Assembly (NCBI GenBank): GCA_965641885.1
Contig: OZ282574.1
Span: 3,968,001-4,032,000 of the forward strand
Reading direction: 5' to 3'
From: Pseudophaeobacter sp965641885
GTDB lineage: Bacteria > Pseudomonadota > Alphaproteobacteria > Rhodobacterales > Rhodobacteraceae
DNA: 64,000 nucleotides
The position numbers and the translations under genes were made by a program. Under the pieces are notes generated by a model. That model was not told the DNA's origin. It worked only from the letters and a program-made list of their open reading frames with translations, and ran no database searches. Shown here in pieces: positions 40,623-49,207 of this stretch (position 1 is the stretch's first letter; each line of letters begins with the position of its first letter).

Positions 40623-40987
40623 CGGACTAGCCCCTAAACCTGCTCTTTTATTGTCAGTATTTTTGTCTCTTAATCGCTCGTCTTACGTGTCGAATCAATC
40701 CCCATTGGCGAATCACGGCCATCTTTGGGCCCAATTAGGGCAAAAATGTCTTATCATCTGCTGAATATCGGGCAGAGATCGGGCGGGGATCGGGCATTGC
40801 CAATAATGGTTGCGCTAAACTCCGACTTGATGGCGCTAACTGCGTCAAACCCTCCTGTTCAGTCATGGAAACGTCATGTTATGACCCGGACAACCGGTGT
40901 CGCTACCGGCACTTCTGCCCCGATCTGCCTTGGGGCGCAGCTTTTAATGTATGCGGCTGATGACAGTCGCCACAGGAGAGAGAACAC
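40623..40987. other. Intergenic region between divergent chvI and pckA
   Basis: 365 bases, no gene. Besides the three-copy ATCGGGC repeat at 40767-40795 it carries two copies of GCGCTAA (40812, 40833) spaced 21 bases apart, close to two helical turns. AGGAGAG ahead of the pckA ATG is its ribosome site. It must contain promoters in both directions, though no strong -35/-10 pair was identified. Confidence 0.6.
40767..40795 (+). promoter_or_regulatory. Triple 7-bp direct repeat with 11-bp period, possible ChvI site
   Basis: ATCGGGC occurs at 40767, 40778 and 40789, separated by 4-base spacers. Seven-base repeats with 4-base spacers match the binding geometry of OmpR/PhoB-type regulators. It lies 145 bases upstream of chvI, an OmpR-family gene, and about 190 bases upstream of pckA. 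Confidence 0.55.
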
Positions 40988-42586
40988 ATGGCATCTGGAC
41001 GGGTTAACCCGAATTTCCGCCTCGAGGATCAAGGTATCGAGGGTCTGGGCAATGTCCATTACAACCTCATGGAGCCGGCACTTGTCGAAGCAGCTCTGAA
41101 GCGCGATGAAGGCACCCTTGGCAATGGCGGCGCCTTTCTGGTGACCACCGGCAAGTTCACCGGTCGCTCTCCCAAAGACAAGCACGTGGTCAAAACCGAT
41201 TGCGTCAAGGATACCATCTGGTGGGAAAACAACGCCGAGATGTCACCTGAGGGCTTTGACACTCTCTACACCGACATGCTCGAGCACATGAAGGGCGGCG
41301 ACTACCACGTACAGGATCTGGTCGGCGGCGCTGACCCCAAGCATTCGATCAATGTGCGCATGGTCACGGAACTCGCCTGGCACGGGCTGTTCATCCGCAC
41401 CATGCTGCGCCGTCCTGACCGCGAAGACCTGAACGACTTTATCGCGGATTTCACCGTCATCAACTGCCCGAGTTTTCTGGCGGATCCCAAGCGTCACAAC
41501 TGCCGCTCGGAAACCGTCATTGCGATGAACTTTGAGCGCAAGCTGATCCTGATCGGTGGCACCGAATATGCCGGGGAGAACAAGAAATCTGTCTTTACCC
41601 TGCTGAACTACCTGCTGCCCGAAAAAGGCATCATGCCGATGCATTGCTCGGCCAACCACGCCAAGGGCAACCCTGTTGACACGGCCGTGTTCTTTGGCCT
41701 CTCCGGCACCGGAAAGACCACGCTCTCTGCTGATCCTGACCGCGTGCTGATCGGCGATGATGAGCACGGCTGGGCCGACAATGGCACCTTCAACTTTGAA
41801 GGCGGCTGCTACGCCAAGACCATCAGCCTCAACCCTGAGGCCGAGCCCGAAATCTACGCAACCACGTCAAAATTCGCCACCGTGATCGAAAACATGGTCT
41901 ATGACGAAGAGACCAAAGAGCTGGATTTCGAGGACGACAGCCTGACGGCCAACATGCGTTGCGCCTATCCGCTGCACTATATCTCCAACGCCTCTGAGAG
42001 CGCGATGGGCGGCCACCCTAAGAACATCATCATGCTGACATGTGATGCCTTTGGCGTGCTGCCTCCCATTGCCCGCCTCACCCCGGCGCAGGCGATGTAT
42101 CACTTCCTGTCTGGTTTCACCTCAAAGGTTGCCGGCACAGAGCGCGGCGTGACCGAGCCCGAGCCTACGTTCTCAACCTGCTTTGGCGCGCCCTTCATGC
42201 CGCGTCGCCCTGAGGTCTACGGCAACCTGCTGCGCGAAAAGATTGCCCAGCATGGGGCCACCTGCTGGCTGGTGAACACCGGCTGGACCGGTGGGGCCTA
42301 TGGTGTTGGCTCACGCATGCCGATCCGCGCCACCCGCGCCTTGCTGACAGCCGCGCTCGAAGGGACCTTGGCAGAGGTCGAATTCCGCAAAGATAGCAAC
42401 TTTGGCTTTGACGTGCCTGTCTCTGTTCCTGGCGTTGCCGAAGTCCTGCTGGACCCGCGCCGCACCTGGGACGATCAGGCCGCCTATGACAAACAGGCTG
42501 CAAAACTGGTTGAGATGTTCTCGAACAACTTCCAGCAGTATCTGCCCTATATCGACAAAGACGTAAAAGCCGCTGCGATCAGCTAA
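40988..42586 (+). CDS. pckA: Phosphoenolpyruvate carboxykinase (ATP)
   Basis: 532 residues. TGKFTGRSPKDKHVV is the substrate loop, FFGLSGTGKTTLSADPDRVL is the P-loop, and GDDEHGWADNGTFNFEGGCY with the metal-binding acidic residues follows; TSKFATVIENMVY and TRALLTAALEG complete the family pattern. It makes phosphoenolpyruvate from oxaloacetate, the entry to gluconeogenesis on C2/C4 substrates. It is divergent from chvI and ends at a strong shared hairpin before dgt. Confidence 0.97.
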   Translation: MASGRVNPNFRLEDQGIEGLGNVHYNLMEPALVEAALKRDEGTLGNGGAFLVTTGKFTGRSPKDKHVVKTDCVKDTIWWENNAEMSPEGFDTLYTDMLEHMKGGDYHVQDLVGGADPKHSINVRMVTELAWHGLFIRTMLRRPDREDLNDFIADFTVINCPSFLADPKRHNCRSETVIAMNFERKLILIGGTEYAGENKKSVFTLLNYLLPEKGIMPMHCSANHAKGNPVDTAVFFGLSGTGKTTLSADPDRVLIGDDEHGWADNGTFNFEGGCYAKTISLNPEAEPEIYATTSKFATVIENMVYDEETKELDFEDDSLTANMRCAYPLHYISNASESAMGGHPKNIIMLTCDAFGVLPPIARLTPAQAMYHFLSGFTSKVAGTERGVTEPEPTFSTCFGAPFMPRRPEVYGNLLREKIAQHGATCWLVNTGWTGGAYGVGSRMPIRATRALLTAALEGTLAEVEFRKDSNFGFDVPVSVPGVAEVLLDPRRTWDDQAAYDKQAAKLVEMFSNNFQQYLPYIDKDVKAAAIS

Positions 42587-42611
42587 GGCCTGCGTTTTAT
42601 CACACACCAAA

Positions 42612-42644
42612 AAGAAACCCGGCCAGTCACTGGCCGGGTTTCTT
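42612..42644. terminator. Bidirectional terminator between pckA and dgt
   Basis: A 16-base arm on each side, AAGAAACCCGGCCAGT and its complement, with a minimal loop and T runs in both directions. Confidence 0.88.
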
Positions 42645-42684
42645 CATTTCCAAGGCGACACGCAGCTGGCACGTTGCAATCGGC

Positions 42685-44049
42685 TCAGATCCGGCCTGCC
42701 ACCATATCTCGCACTTTCACGGCATAGCGGTCGGTCATACCCGAGACAAAATCCGCCAGATTGTGCATCGCTGAGTACTCATCCGTGATGCCCCGCAGGT
42801 CCAGCCCCACCGCCCGCACCAATTTGGCCCAATAGCCATGACGCGCCAGAAACAGCTCAACATCCCAGTCGCAGGCGCGCAGATCGGCATATAGCGCGTG
42901 AAAATGGTCCAGCACCGCAAAGATCACCTGACGGCCTGATATCTCCAGCTCGGTCTTGCGCTGCGCTGTGAAAATTCGCGCGTTTGAGATCTCTTTCATC
43001 TGGTTAAAGGCCTCAGCCTTGCAAGAGACCTCCATCAGCCCGTCGCTAAACTCTCCGGCCATAATCGCATCATACTGCGCCATAAAGGCCGCAACTGCCG
43101 CCTCGATCGCCTGATGGATGGCGCCAGCCCGGCGCATCGCGACCACTTCACGCGCTGTCATAGCATCACCGTCCTCGCGATTGGGTTTGCCTGCAATTTC
43201 TTCCAGGCAGGCGATCACCTGCCGCGTGCTGAGGTCGCCCACCGTGGCGGCGTCTTCGAGATCAAGGATCCGGTAGCAGATGTCATCCGCCGCCTCGACC
43301 AGAAAGGCCAGCGGGTGGCGGCGCCAGTATGTGCCCGCCCCCGCACCATCAGCCCGCATTCCAGTGGCCTCTGCGACCTCGGCAAACAGCGCCGCCTCGG
43401 ACTGAAAGACGCCGAATTTCTTGAGCCCCACATAGCTCCCGCTGCTGCCTTGCCGCGCCAACTGGCGTGCCTGGTCAGTGCAGGGGTATTTCATGAATGC
43501 GCCCAATGTGGCGTAGGACAGCCGCATGCCGCCCTCGCGCCGGGCCATCTCCAGTCGTGCCGCAATGCGAAAGCCCTGGGCGTTGCCCTCAAAGGCGGCA
43601 AACTCGCCCTGCTGCGCCTTGGCAATTGATCCGGCAACACCGGTGCCCGCGCGAAACTGCGCGGCAAACCACTCACCAATACTGTCTTCGCCGGAATGGC
43701 CAAAGGGTGGGTTGCCGATGTCATGCACCAGACAGGCGGCCTGAATGGTGCCGGCAATCACCTCGCGCTGCGCCTCATGGATATAGCCCTGCTTAAGCAT
43801 CGCCTGCCCGGCCAGCGTGCCCAGTGAGCGCCCGGCACTGGCGGTTTCCAGACTGTGGATCATGCGGTGATGCACATGGTCGTGCTCATAGAGCGGATGC
43901 ACCTGGGTCTTTTGCGCCAGACGACGAAAGGGTTCCGAAAACAGGATCCGGTCATAGTCCTGCAGATAGGCGGGGCGACCGGGTGTCTCGGGGAAATCCG
44001 GGCGACACAGCCGCCCTGCGTTCAACAACCTGTCCCATTGCATTGCCAT
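42685..44049 (-). CDS. dgt: dGTPase-like HD hydrolase
   Basis: 454 residues from the ATG at 44049 (MAMQWDRLLNAGRLCRPDFP). YDRILFSEPFRRLAQKTQVH is the entry motif, HHRMIHSLETASAGRSLG follows, and VHDIGNPPFGHSGEDSI provides the HD metal site. Members cleave dGTP or other dNTPs to nucleoside and triphosphate, adjusting dNTP pools, and some protect against phages. The C-terminal half, including LVEAADDICYRILDLEDAAT, is complete. It is convergent with pckA. Confidence 0.9.
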   Translation of the reverse strand: MAMQWDRLLNAGRLCRPDFPETPGRPAYLQDYDRILFSEPFRRLAQKTQVHPLYEHDHVHHRMIHSLETASAGRSLGTLAGQAMLKQGYIHEAQREVIAGTIQAACLVHDIGNPPFGHSGEDSIGEWFAAQFRAGTGVAGSIAKAQQGEFAAFEGNAQGFRIAARLEMARREGGMRLSYATLGAFMKYPCTDQARQLARQGSSGSYVGLKKFGVFQSEAALFAEVAEATGMRADGAGAGTYWRRHPLAFLVEAADDICYRILDLEDAATVGDLSTRQVIACLEEIAGKPNREDGDAMTAREVVAMRRAGAIHQAIEAAVAAFMAQYDAIMAGEFSDGLMEVSCKAEAFNQMKEISNARIFTAQRKTELEISGRQVIFAVLDHFHALYADLRACDWDVELFLARHGYWAKLVRAVGLDLRGITDEYSAMHNLADFVSGMTDRYAVKVRDMVAGRI

Positions 44050-44147
44050 TCTGACTGCCCCCTTGCCTGCGCAAAACCTGTGCCTCTTGGGCGCGCTTAA
44101 ACGGCAGTGCTGCGCGAAATGCAAACGCTTCACCGCAGAACCCTGGC

Positions 44148-45044
44148 TCAGCCCGGTTCAATTCCAGAGGCTTCAAGCTGATGCTCGGGCTCCACGTGAA
44201 TGATGACCTGCGCTTCGGGGAAAGCCTGCTGAATGGCCTCTTCGATGGTGTCGCAGATGCAATGCGAAGCCTGCACCGTCATCGCGCCATCAACGACCAT
44301 ATGAAACTCGACAAACAGCGCGACGCCAGCGCGACGGGTTTTCAGATCATGTACCTGCAACGCCCCTGCAGCCGATTGATGCAGCAGCTCTTCGATTCTC
44401 GCGCGCTCTTCCTCGGGCGCGGCGGAATCCATCAGGCCATTTACCGAAGAGACCACAACGCAGTAGCCTTCGCGCAGGATATTCACCGCCACCAAAAGCG
44501 CCAAAAGCGGGTCTAATATGGTCCAACCGGTCGCCATTGCCAGCACCAGCCCCAGCAGAACCCCGACAGAGGTCCAGACATCGCTCATCAGGTGCCGCCC
44601 GCCCGCGGTCAGGGCCGGAGAGCTCAGCTGCCTGCCGCGGCCAATCAAAAGCCGTGCCCAGATCAGGTTCAGCACCAGGGCCACCCCGTTGATCAACAGC
44701 CCGGCCCGGCCCCACTCTGCCGTTGATCTGAGATTGCCAAGGGCATGCACCGATTGCTCTACAATCAGCAGGGCGGCGATAATGATCATGATACCTTCGA
44801 GCACGGCGGAAAAATACTCGGCCTTGTAGTGCCCAAAGGGATGGCCGGCATCTGCGGGCTTTTTGGCATAGTGCACCGCCATCCAGGCCATCACCGCACC
44901 GCCCACATTGACAAAGGATTCCAACGCATCAGACAGCAGCGCCACCGAATTTGTCAGCCACCAGGCCGCCAGCTTCAGTGCCAGCACCAAAAGCGCGATC
45001 AGGATCGTGCCCAGAGCCAACCTTTCCGCGTTCATCCCCTGCAT
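44148..45044 (-). CDS. Cation diffusion facilitator transporter
   Basis: 298 residues from the ATG at 45044; a TTG further upstream and an ATG 9 bases downstream are alternatives. Six membrane helices are seen: SVALLSDALESFVNVGGAVM with the metal-binding Asp, HPFGHYKAEYFSAVLEGIMI as the second metal motif, and LMSDVWTSVGVLLGLVLAMA with H and D of helix 5. The C-terminal cytoplasmic domain (residues 205-285) has FVEFHMVVDGAMTVQASHCI and VIIHVEPEHQ. It exports Zn, Fe or another divalent metal from the cytoplasm. Confidence 0.9.
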   Translation of the reverse strand: MQGMNAERLALGTILIALLVLALKLAAWWLTNSVALLSDALESFVNVGGAVMAWMAVHYAKKPADAGHPFGHYKAEYFSAVLEGIMIIIAALLIVEQSVHALGNLRSTAEWGRAGLLINGVALVLNLIWARLLIGRGRQLSSPALTAGGRHLMSDVWTSVGVLLGLVLAMATGWTILDPLLALLVAVNILREGYCVVVSSVNGLMDSAAPEEERARIEELLHQSAAGALQVHDLKTRRAGVALFVEFHMVVDGAMTVQASHCICDTIEEAIQQAFPEAQVIIHVEPEHQLEASGIEPG

Positions 45045-45104
45045 CACACCCAACGCACCTTTATGGTCTTTGCCCCATAACAGAGCCAAATTTTCAGTTG
45101 CGTG

Positions 45105-45884
45105 TCAGAGCATCAGTCCACGCCGCACCAGATTCAACCCCGCCACCAACAGCACAATAAGGGTAGCCTGTTTAAAAAGTCTTTGATCGATCCGATCATG
45201 CAGCCGGCCACCAATCCACATGCCCAACACGGCAGGCACAACCAGCAGGATCGAGAACGGCAGGGTCTCAGCCCGCACCACGCCAGACCCAATATGCGCC
45301 AGCAGCAATGCACAGGCGCCAAGGCCGTAAATCACCCCCTGCACCCGGATCTGCTCGCTCTTTTCGGTCCCCAGCGCCGTGAGGTAAGCCACCGTAGGCG
45401 GCCCCCAGACACCGGAAACGCCGCCGATCAACCCAGCAAAGGCGCCGACAAAGATTTCAATCCTTGGCGTCGGTTTTGCCAGGGTGAGCGCGATGCCGAG
45501 CAGCTGCAACAGGACAAAAATCGTGACCGGCACGCCAATGGCCAGAAACATTATGTGCTGCGGCAGGATGCGCACCATCTGGGCGCTCAGCAACAAAAAC
45601 ACCAAGCCTGCCAACAGAAAGATCCGAAACCGCCTGATCGACCCCAGGGCGGCACCGGCGCCCTGCCGCAACGCCTGCATCCAATTGGTCACCAGCGTCG
45701 GCAGAATCAACCCGGCCAGCGCCAGCTCCGGCGACATGAACAGGCTCAACCCCGACACAAGGATCATCGGCAGAGCAAAGCCAACCATGCCCTTGACCGT
45801 ACCGGCCAGCAGGGCGATCGCAAAGGCGATGCCGAGATCCGCCGGTGAAATGGAGGGTGAGATGAGGCTAAAAATCTGGTCCAT
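45105..45884 (-). CDS. TauE/SafE-family membrane exporter
   Basis: 259 residues with eight hydrophobic segments. GTVKGMVGFALPMILVSGLS near the N-terminus and GLIGGVSGVWGPPTVAYLTA in the centre are the repeated G-x-x-G motifs of the family. It moves small anions or sulfonates, such as sulfite or sulfoacetate, in related proteins; the substrate here is unknown. The gene stands alone between the CDF gene and mcd, on the minus strand. Confidence 0.88.
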   Translation of the reverse strand: MDQIFSLISPSISPADLGIAFAIALLAGTVKGMVGFALPMILVSGLSLFMSPELALAGLILPTLVTNWMQALRQGAGAALGSIRRFRIFLLAGLVFLLLSAQMVRILPQHIMFLAIGVPVTIFVLLQLLGIALTLAKPTPRIEIFVGAFAGLIGGVSGVWGPPTVAYLTALGTEKSEQIRVQGVIYGLGACALLLAHIGSGVVRAETLPFSILLVVPAVLGMWIGGRLHDRIDQRLFKQATLIVLLVAGLNLVRRGLML

Positions 45885-46043
45885 ACCCCTGCCCTATCAC
45901 TCCAATCGCGCAGAGAGAACAGCAGCCGCGCCCAAAATTCCGTCACGCAACTTATTATCAAATTGCCGCAGTGCGGCGTATTTTTGTTGCGCTGCACCTG
46001 CAAAGTGATTTACCACCAAGCCACCACAGAAGGACGTGATTCA

Positions 46044-47729
46044 ATGGCTCATGACGGACAGGACCTGCAAATGAAACCGATTGTGCTCCCAGACCTGCTG
46101 ACGCTCACCGCGGCGGCGATTGCTCCCCTCGAAGCCACCCTGGAGGAGGCCCGGATTGCTGTACGTGATCTGGTGAGCCAGGAGGGACGCGTCTCGGGGC
46201 AGCTGATCGAGGAAAACCAGACCGCCGCGCATGGGCTGTCCTGGCTTGCGACCTATGTCTACTCCCTGCGTCAGATGCAGCAGTGGGCCGACAAGCTGCA
46301 AAGCGACGGCACCTTCAATGAGATGGAACAGCTGATCCACCAGATTGCCTTTGGCGAATACCTCGCCCAGGTGCAGGGCGGCATCCAGATGAACCAGGGC
46401 GAAATTCTGCGCCTGCAGGATCTGGGCCTGGGTCAGGACACCCTGACGGCGCTGCGCACAGAGGCTGTGGTGGCTCTTACCGAAGGCGGCAACACGCAGG
46501 CCGCCCGCAGCCGTCTGGCTGAGCTGATGCAGGAACAGGCCGGCGCCACCATGTTTGGCACCTCGGGTCTGGAAGAAGAGCTGGAAATGATCCGCGACCA
46601 GTTCCGCCGCTATGCCTTGGAAAAGGTCGAGCCCCACGCCCATGACTGGCACCTGAAGGATGAGCTGATCCCGATGGAAGTGATCGAAGAGCTGGCCGAA
46701 ATGGGTGTCTTTGGTCTGACCATCCCCGAAGAGTTTGGCGGCTTTGGACTCTCCAAGGCCTCGATGGTTGTGGTCTCTGAGGAACTGTCGCGCGGCTATA
46801 TCGGTGTTGGCTCTCTCGCCACCCGCTCTGAGATCGCGGCTGAGCTGATCCTCTGCGGTGGTACTGACGATCAAAAAGCCCAGTGGCTGCCCAAGATCGC
46901 CAGCGCCGAAATCCTGCCCACGGCTGTGTTCACAGAGCCTAACACAGGCTCTGATCTTGGCTCTTTGCGCACCCGCGCGGTAAAAACCGAGGGTGGCGAC
47001 TATGAGGTGACCGGTAACAAGACCTGGATCACCCACGCGGCCCGTACCCATGTGATGACCCTGCTGGCGCGCACCGATCCCGAGACCACAGACCACCGGG
47101 GCCTGTCGATGTTTCTGGCGGAAAAGACCCCCGGCACTGATGAAACCCCCTTTCCAACGCCCGGCATGACCGGCGGTGAGATCGAGGTGCTGGGCTATCG
47201 CGGCATGAAGGAATACGAGCTGGGCTTTGACGGCTTTGCGGTGAAACAGGCCAATCTGCTGGGCGGCGCCGAGGGCAAGGGTTTCAAGCAGCTGATGGAG
47301 ACCTTTGAGAGCGCCCGCATCCAGACCGCCGCCCGCGCCGTTGGCGTGGCGCAGTCGGCGCTGGATATCGCCATGCAATACGCGCAGGACCGCAAACAGT
47401 TCGGCAAAAGCCTGATCGACTTCCCGCGTGTCTCTGGCAAACTGGCGATGATGGCGGTTGAGATCATGGTGGCGCGTCAGCTGACCTATTTCTCGGCCTG
47501 GGAAAAAGACAACGGCCACCGCTGTGACCTTGAGGCTGGCATGGCCAAACTGCTGGGCGCGCGGGTCGCCTGGGCGGCTGCCGACAACGGGTTGCAAATC
47601 CACGGCGGCAATGGCTTTGCGCTGGAGTACAAAATCAGCCGGGTGCTGTGCGATGCGCGGATCCTCAATATTTTTGAGGGAGCTGCAGAGATTCAGGCCC
47701 AGGTCATCGCCCGCCGTCTGCTGGCCTGA
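46044..47729 (+). CDS. mcd: (2S)-methylsuccinyl-CoA dehydrogenase (acyl-CoA dehydrogenase with N-terminal extension)
   Basis: 561 residues from the ATG at 46044, with AGAAGGA ahead. Residues 1-170 are an extra helical domain (SWLATYVYSLRQMQQWADKL, then FNEMEQLIHQIAFGEYLAQV) seen in methylsuccinyl-CoA dehydrogenase and not in ordinary acyl-CoA dehydrogenases. The core has LPTAVFTEPNTGSDLGSLRT, KQFGKSLIDFPRVSGKLAMM, NGLQIHGGNGFALEYKISRV and LNIFEGAAEIQAQVIARRLL with the catalytic acid in FEGAAEIQ. It oxidises (2S)-methylsuccinyl-CoA to mesaconyl-CoA in the ethylmalonyl-CoA pathway and would pass electrons to EtfAB. The stop lies in a 16-bp-period repeat. Confidence 0.85.
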   Translation: MAHDGQDLQMKPIVLPDLLTLTAAAIAPLEATLEEARIAVRDLVSQEGRVSGQLIEENQTAAHGLSWLATYVYSLRQMQQWADKLQSDGTFNEMEQLIHQIAFGEYLAQVQGGIQMNQGEILRLQDLGLGQDTLTALRTEAVVALTEGGNTQAARSRLAELMQEQAGATMFGTSGLEEELEMIRDQFRRYALEKVEPHAHDWHLKDELIPMEVIEELAEMGVFGLTIPEEFGGFGLSKASMVVVSEELSRGYIGVGSLATRSEIAAELILCGGTDDQKAQWLPKIASAEILPTAVFTEPNTGSDLGSLRTRAVKTEGGDYEVTGNKTWITHAARTHVMTLLARTDPETTDHRGLSMFLAEKTPGTDETPFPTPGMTGGEIEVLGYRGMKEYELGFDGFAVKQANLLGGAEGKGFKQLMETFESARIQTAARAVGVAQSALDIAMQYAQDRKQFGKSLIDFPRVSGKLAMMAVEIMVARQLTYFSAWEKDNGHRCDLEAGMAKLLGARVAWAAADNGLQIHGGNGFALEYKISRVLCDARILNIFEGAAEIQAQVIARRLLA

Positions 47730-47754
47730 TCTTCTTTAGGCCTGATCTGCTCTG
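47723..47754. repeat. Tandem duplication at the mcd stop (16-bp period)
   Basis: GGCCTGATCT occurs at 47723 and 47739. The mcd stop TGA lies inside the first copy. Confidence 0.7.
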
Positions 47755-47776
47755 CGCCACCTGACTAAAATTGCAT

Positions 47777-47806
47777 ATGCCCGGCCAAAAAAGGCCGGGC
47801 ATTTTG
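47777..47806 (+). terminator. Terminator after mcd
   Basis: ATGCCCGGCC / GGCCGGGCAT stem of 10 bp with an A6 loop, followed by TTTT. Confidence 0.88.
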
Positions 47807-47935
47807 CTCTGCGCCCTGAAATTTTGCGCCAGGCAGGCCGGAGCCCACCTCCTCGCATTTTTGCGCAAGTCTGACGGGACGGTTTCTTACGGGGCCTTTG
47901 GTTGTCTTTCCAACCCACTCAGATAATCTCAGCCC

Positions 47936-48670
47936 ATGCGCCACTTTGTGTCGAAACTCCTTGTGACCTGCGTCGCCCTCTTGGCGCTTTTTGCCTGCGC
48001 CGAGCGAGTGCCAAAGGACACAGACGGGGCCGTTCTGGTCATTGGTGATTCCCTTCTGGCCTGGAACGGCGGCACCAAACGCGCGGTGTCGGACGTGATG
48101 GAGCAAGAGCTGGGTGTTTCGGTGGTGGACCGGTCGGTCTCTGCGGCGCGGATGATCTACCATCTGCCAATCACGGGTGCGGCGGGGCTCAGCATTCCAA
48201 AACAGGTACCCAGGGGCGAATGGGACTGGGTGGTGGTCAGTGGCGGCGGCAATGATCTTTGGCTGGGCTGTGGCTGTGGCCCCTGCACGCGTAAAATGAA
48301 CCGGCTCGTCTCGCAGGATGGTCACAGCGGGGCCATCCCCGATCTTGTCGCCAAACTGCGGGCCCGCGGCAGCAAGGTGATCTACACCGGCTACCTGCGC
48401 AGCCCCGGCATGGGCTCACCAATTGAATATTGCAAAGACAACGGCGAAGAGCTTGACCGTCGGGCAGCCAACATGGCCGCGCAGGACGAGGCGGTGTTCT
48501 TCCTCTCGCTGGCCAATCTTGTGCCCCATGGAGATCGCTCCTATCATGCGGTGGACATGATCCACCCCTCGGTCAAGGGCAGTGCCGCAATCGGCCATCG
48601 GATATCCGAGCTGATACAAGACAACAGTCCCCGGCATTATCCCCGCCGCACCGCGCAACAGACAGAGTAG
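47936..48670 (+). CDS. SGNH/GDSL hydrolase lipoprotein
   Basis: 244 residues. The N-terminus MRHFVSKLLVTCVALLALFA with Cys following is a lipoprotein signal. VLVIGDSLLAW gives the GDS serine, VVVSGGGNDLWLGCG is the block with Gly and Asn of the oxyanion hole, and DMIHPSVKG gives the catalytic Asp and His. It is an esterase or acyl-hydrolase anchored in the outer or inner membrane; substrate unknown. The following META-domain gene starts 9 bases after its stop, so the two probably share a transcript. Confidence 0.86.
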   Translation: MRHFVSKLLVTCVALLALFACAERVPKDTDGAVLVIGDSLLAWNGGTKRAVSDVMEQELGVSVVDRSVSAARMIYHLPITGAAGLSIPKQVPRGEWDWVVVSGGGNDLWLGCGCGPCTRKMNRLVSQDGHSGAIPDLVAKLRARGSKVIYTGYLRSPGMGSPIEYCKDNGEELDRRAANMAAQDEAVFFLSLANLVPHGDRSYHAVDMIHPSVKGSAAIGHRISELIQDNSPRHYPRRTAQQTE

Positions 48671-48679
48671 TCTTTTCAG

Positions 48680-49168
48680 ATGAGCAATGCTTCAGCCTCA
48701 ACCCGGTCTCACCGCCCCAGCCAGTGCCAAACCGGCCAACCCCTTGCCAGAAAGACCGCAACGCGACTGTGCCGTGCCGCCGTTGTCGGCGGGTTGATGG
48801 CAGCCACGGCCCTGCTCGCCGCCTGTCGCGATGAGACACTCACCGGATATGGCGCGGCAGACAAGACATGGGTCCTCAGCACGCTGAACCAAGAGCCTTT
48901 TGAGGCCCGTGCCACGCTAACCTTTCCGGAAGCCGGCAGACTTGCGGGGCAGGCGCCTTGCAACAGCTACCAGGGCGACCAGACGGCGCCCTACCCCTGG
49001 TTTCAGGCGGGCGCGCTGATAGCCACCCGGATGATATGTCCCGACCAGCCAGCAGAGGATATATACCTTCAGACCCTCGCGGAAATGACCGAGGCAGAGG
49101 TTGCCCACCGCACGCTGATCCTGCGCAACGAGGCCGGTCTGGAGATGGTGTTCACGTCAGAGGATTAA
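48680..49168 (+). CDS. META-domain lipoprotein
   Basis: 162 residues. A long N-terminus leads into a lipoprotein signal (AAVVGGLMAATALLAAC). The META fold is read from TWVLSTLNQEPFEARATLTF and RLAGQAPCNSYQGDQTAPYP (GxxxCNxY motif) and TRMICPDQPAEDIYLQTLAE. META proteins (HslJ type) are periplasmic and linked to stress or drug tolerance in some bacteria. It follows the SGNH gene at 9 bases. An internal ATG could shorten the unusually long lead. Confidence 0.8.
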   Translation: MSNASASTRSHRPSQCQTGQPLARKTATRLCRAAVVGGLMAATALLAACRDETLTGYGAADKTWVLSTLNQEPFEARATLTFPEAGRLAGQAPCNSYQGDQTAPYPWFQAGALIATRMICPDQPAEDIYLQTLAEMTEAEVAHRTLILRNEAGLEMVFTSED

Positions 49169-49182
49169 AGGCTGTTTAAAAC

Positions 49183-49207
49183 CGGCGGCTAATTAGAGTC
49201 GGCGGCT
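49183..49207. repeat. Tandem repeat at the recO stop (17-bp period)
   Basis: CGGCGGCT at 49183-49190 and 49200-49207. The recO stop codon lies between, at the edge of the second copy. Confidence 0.55.
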
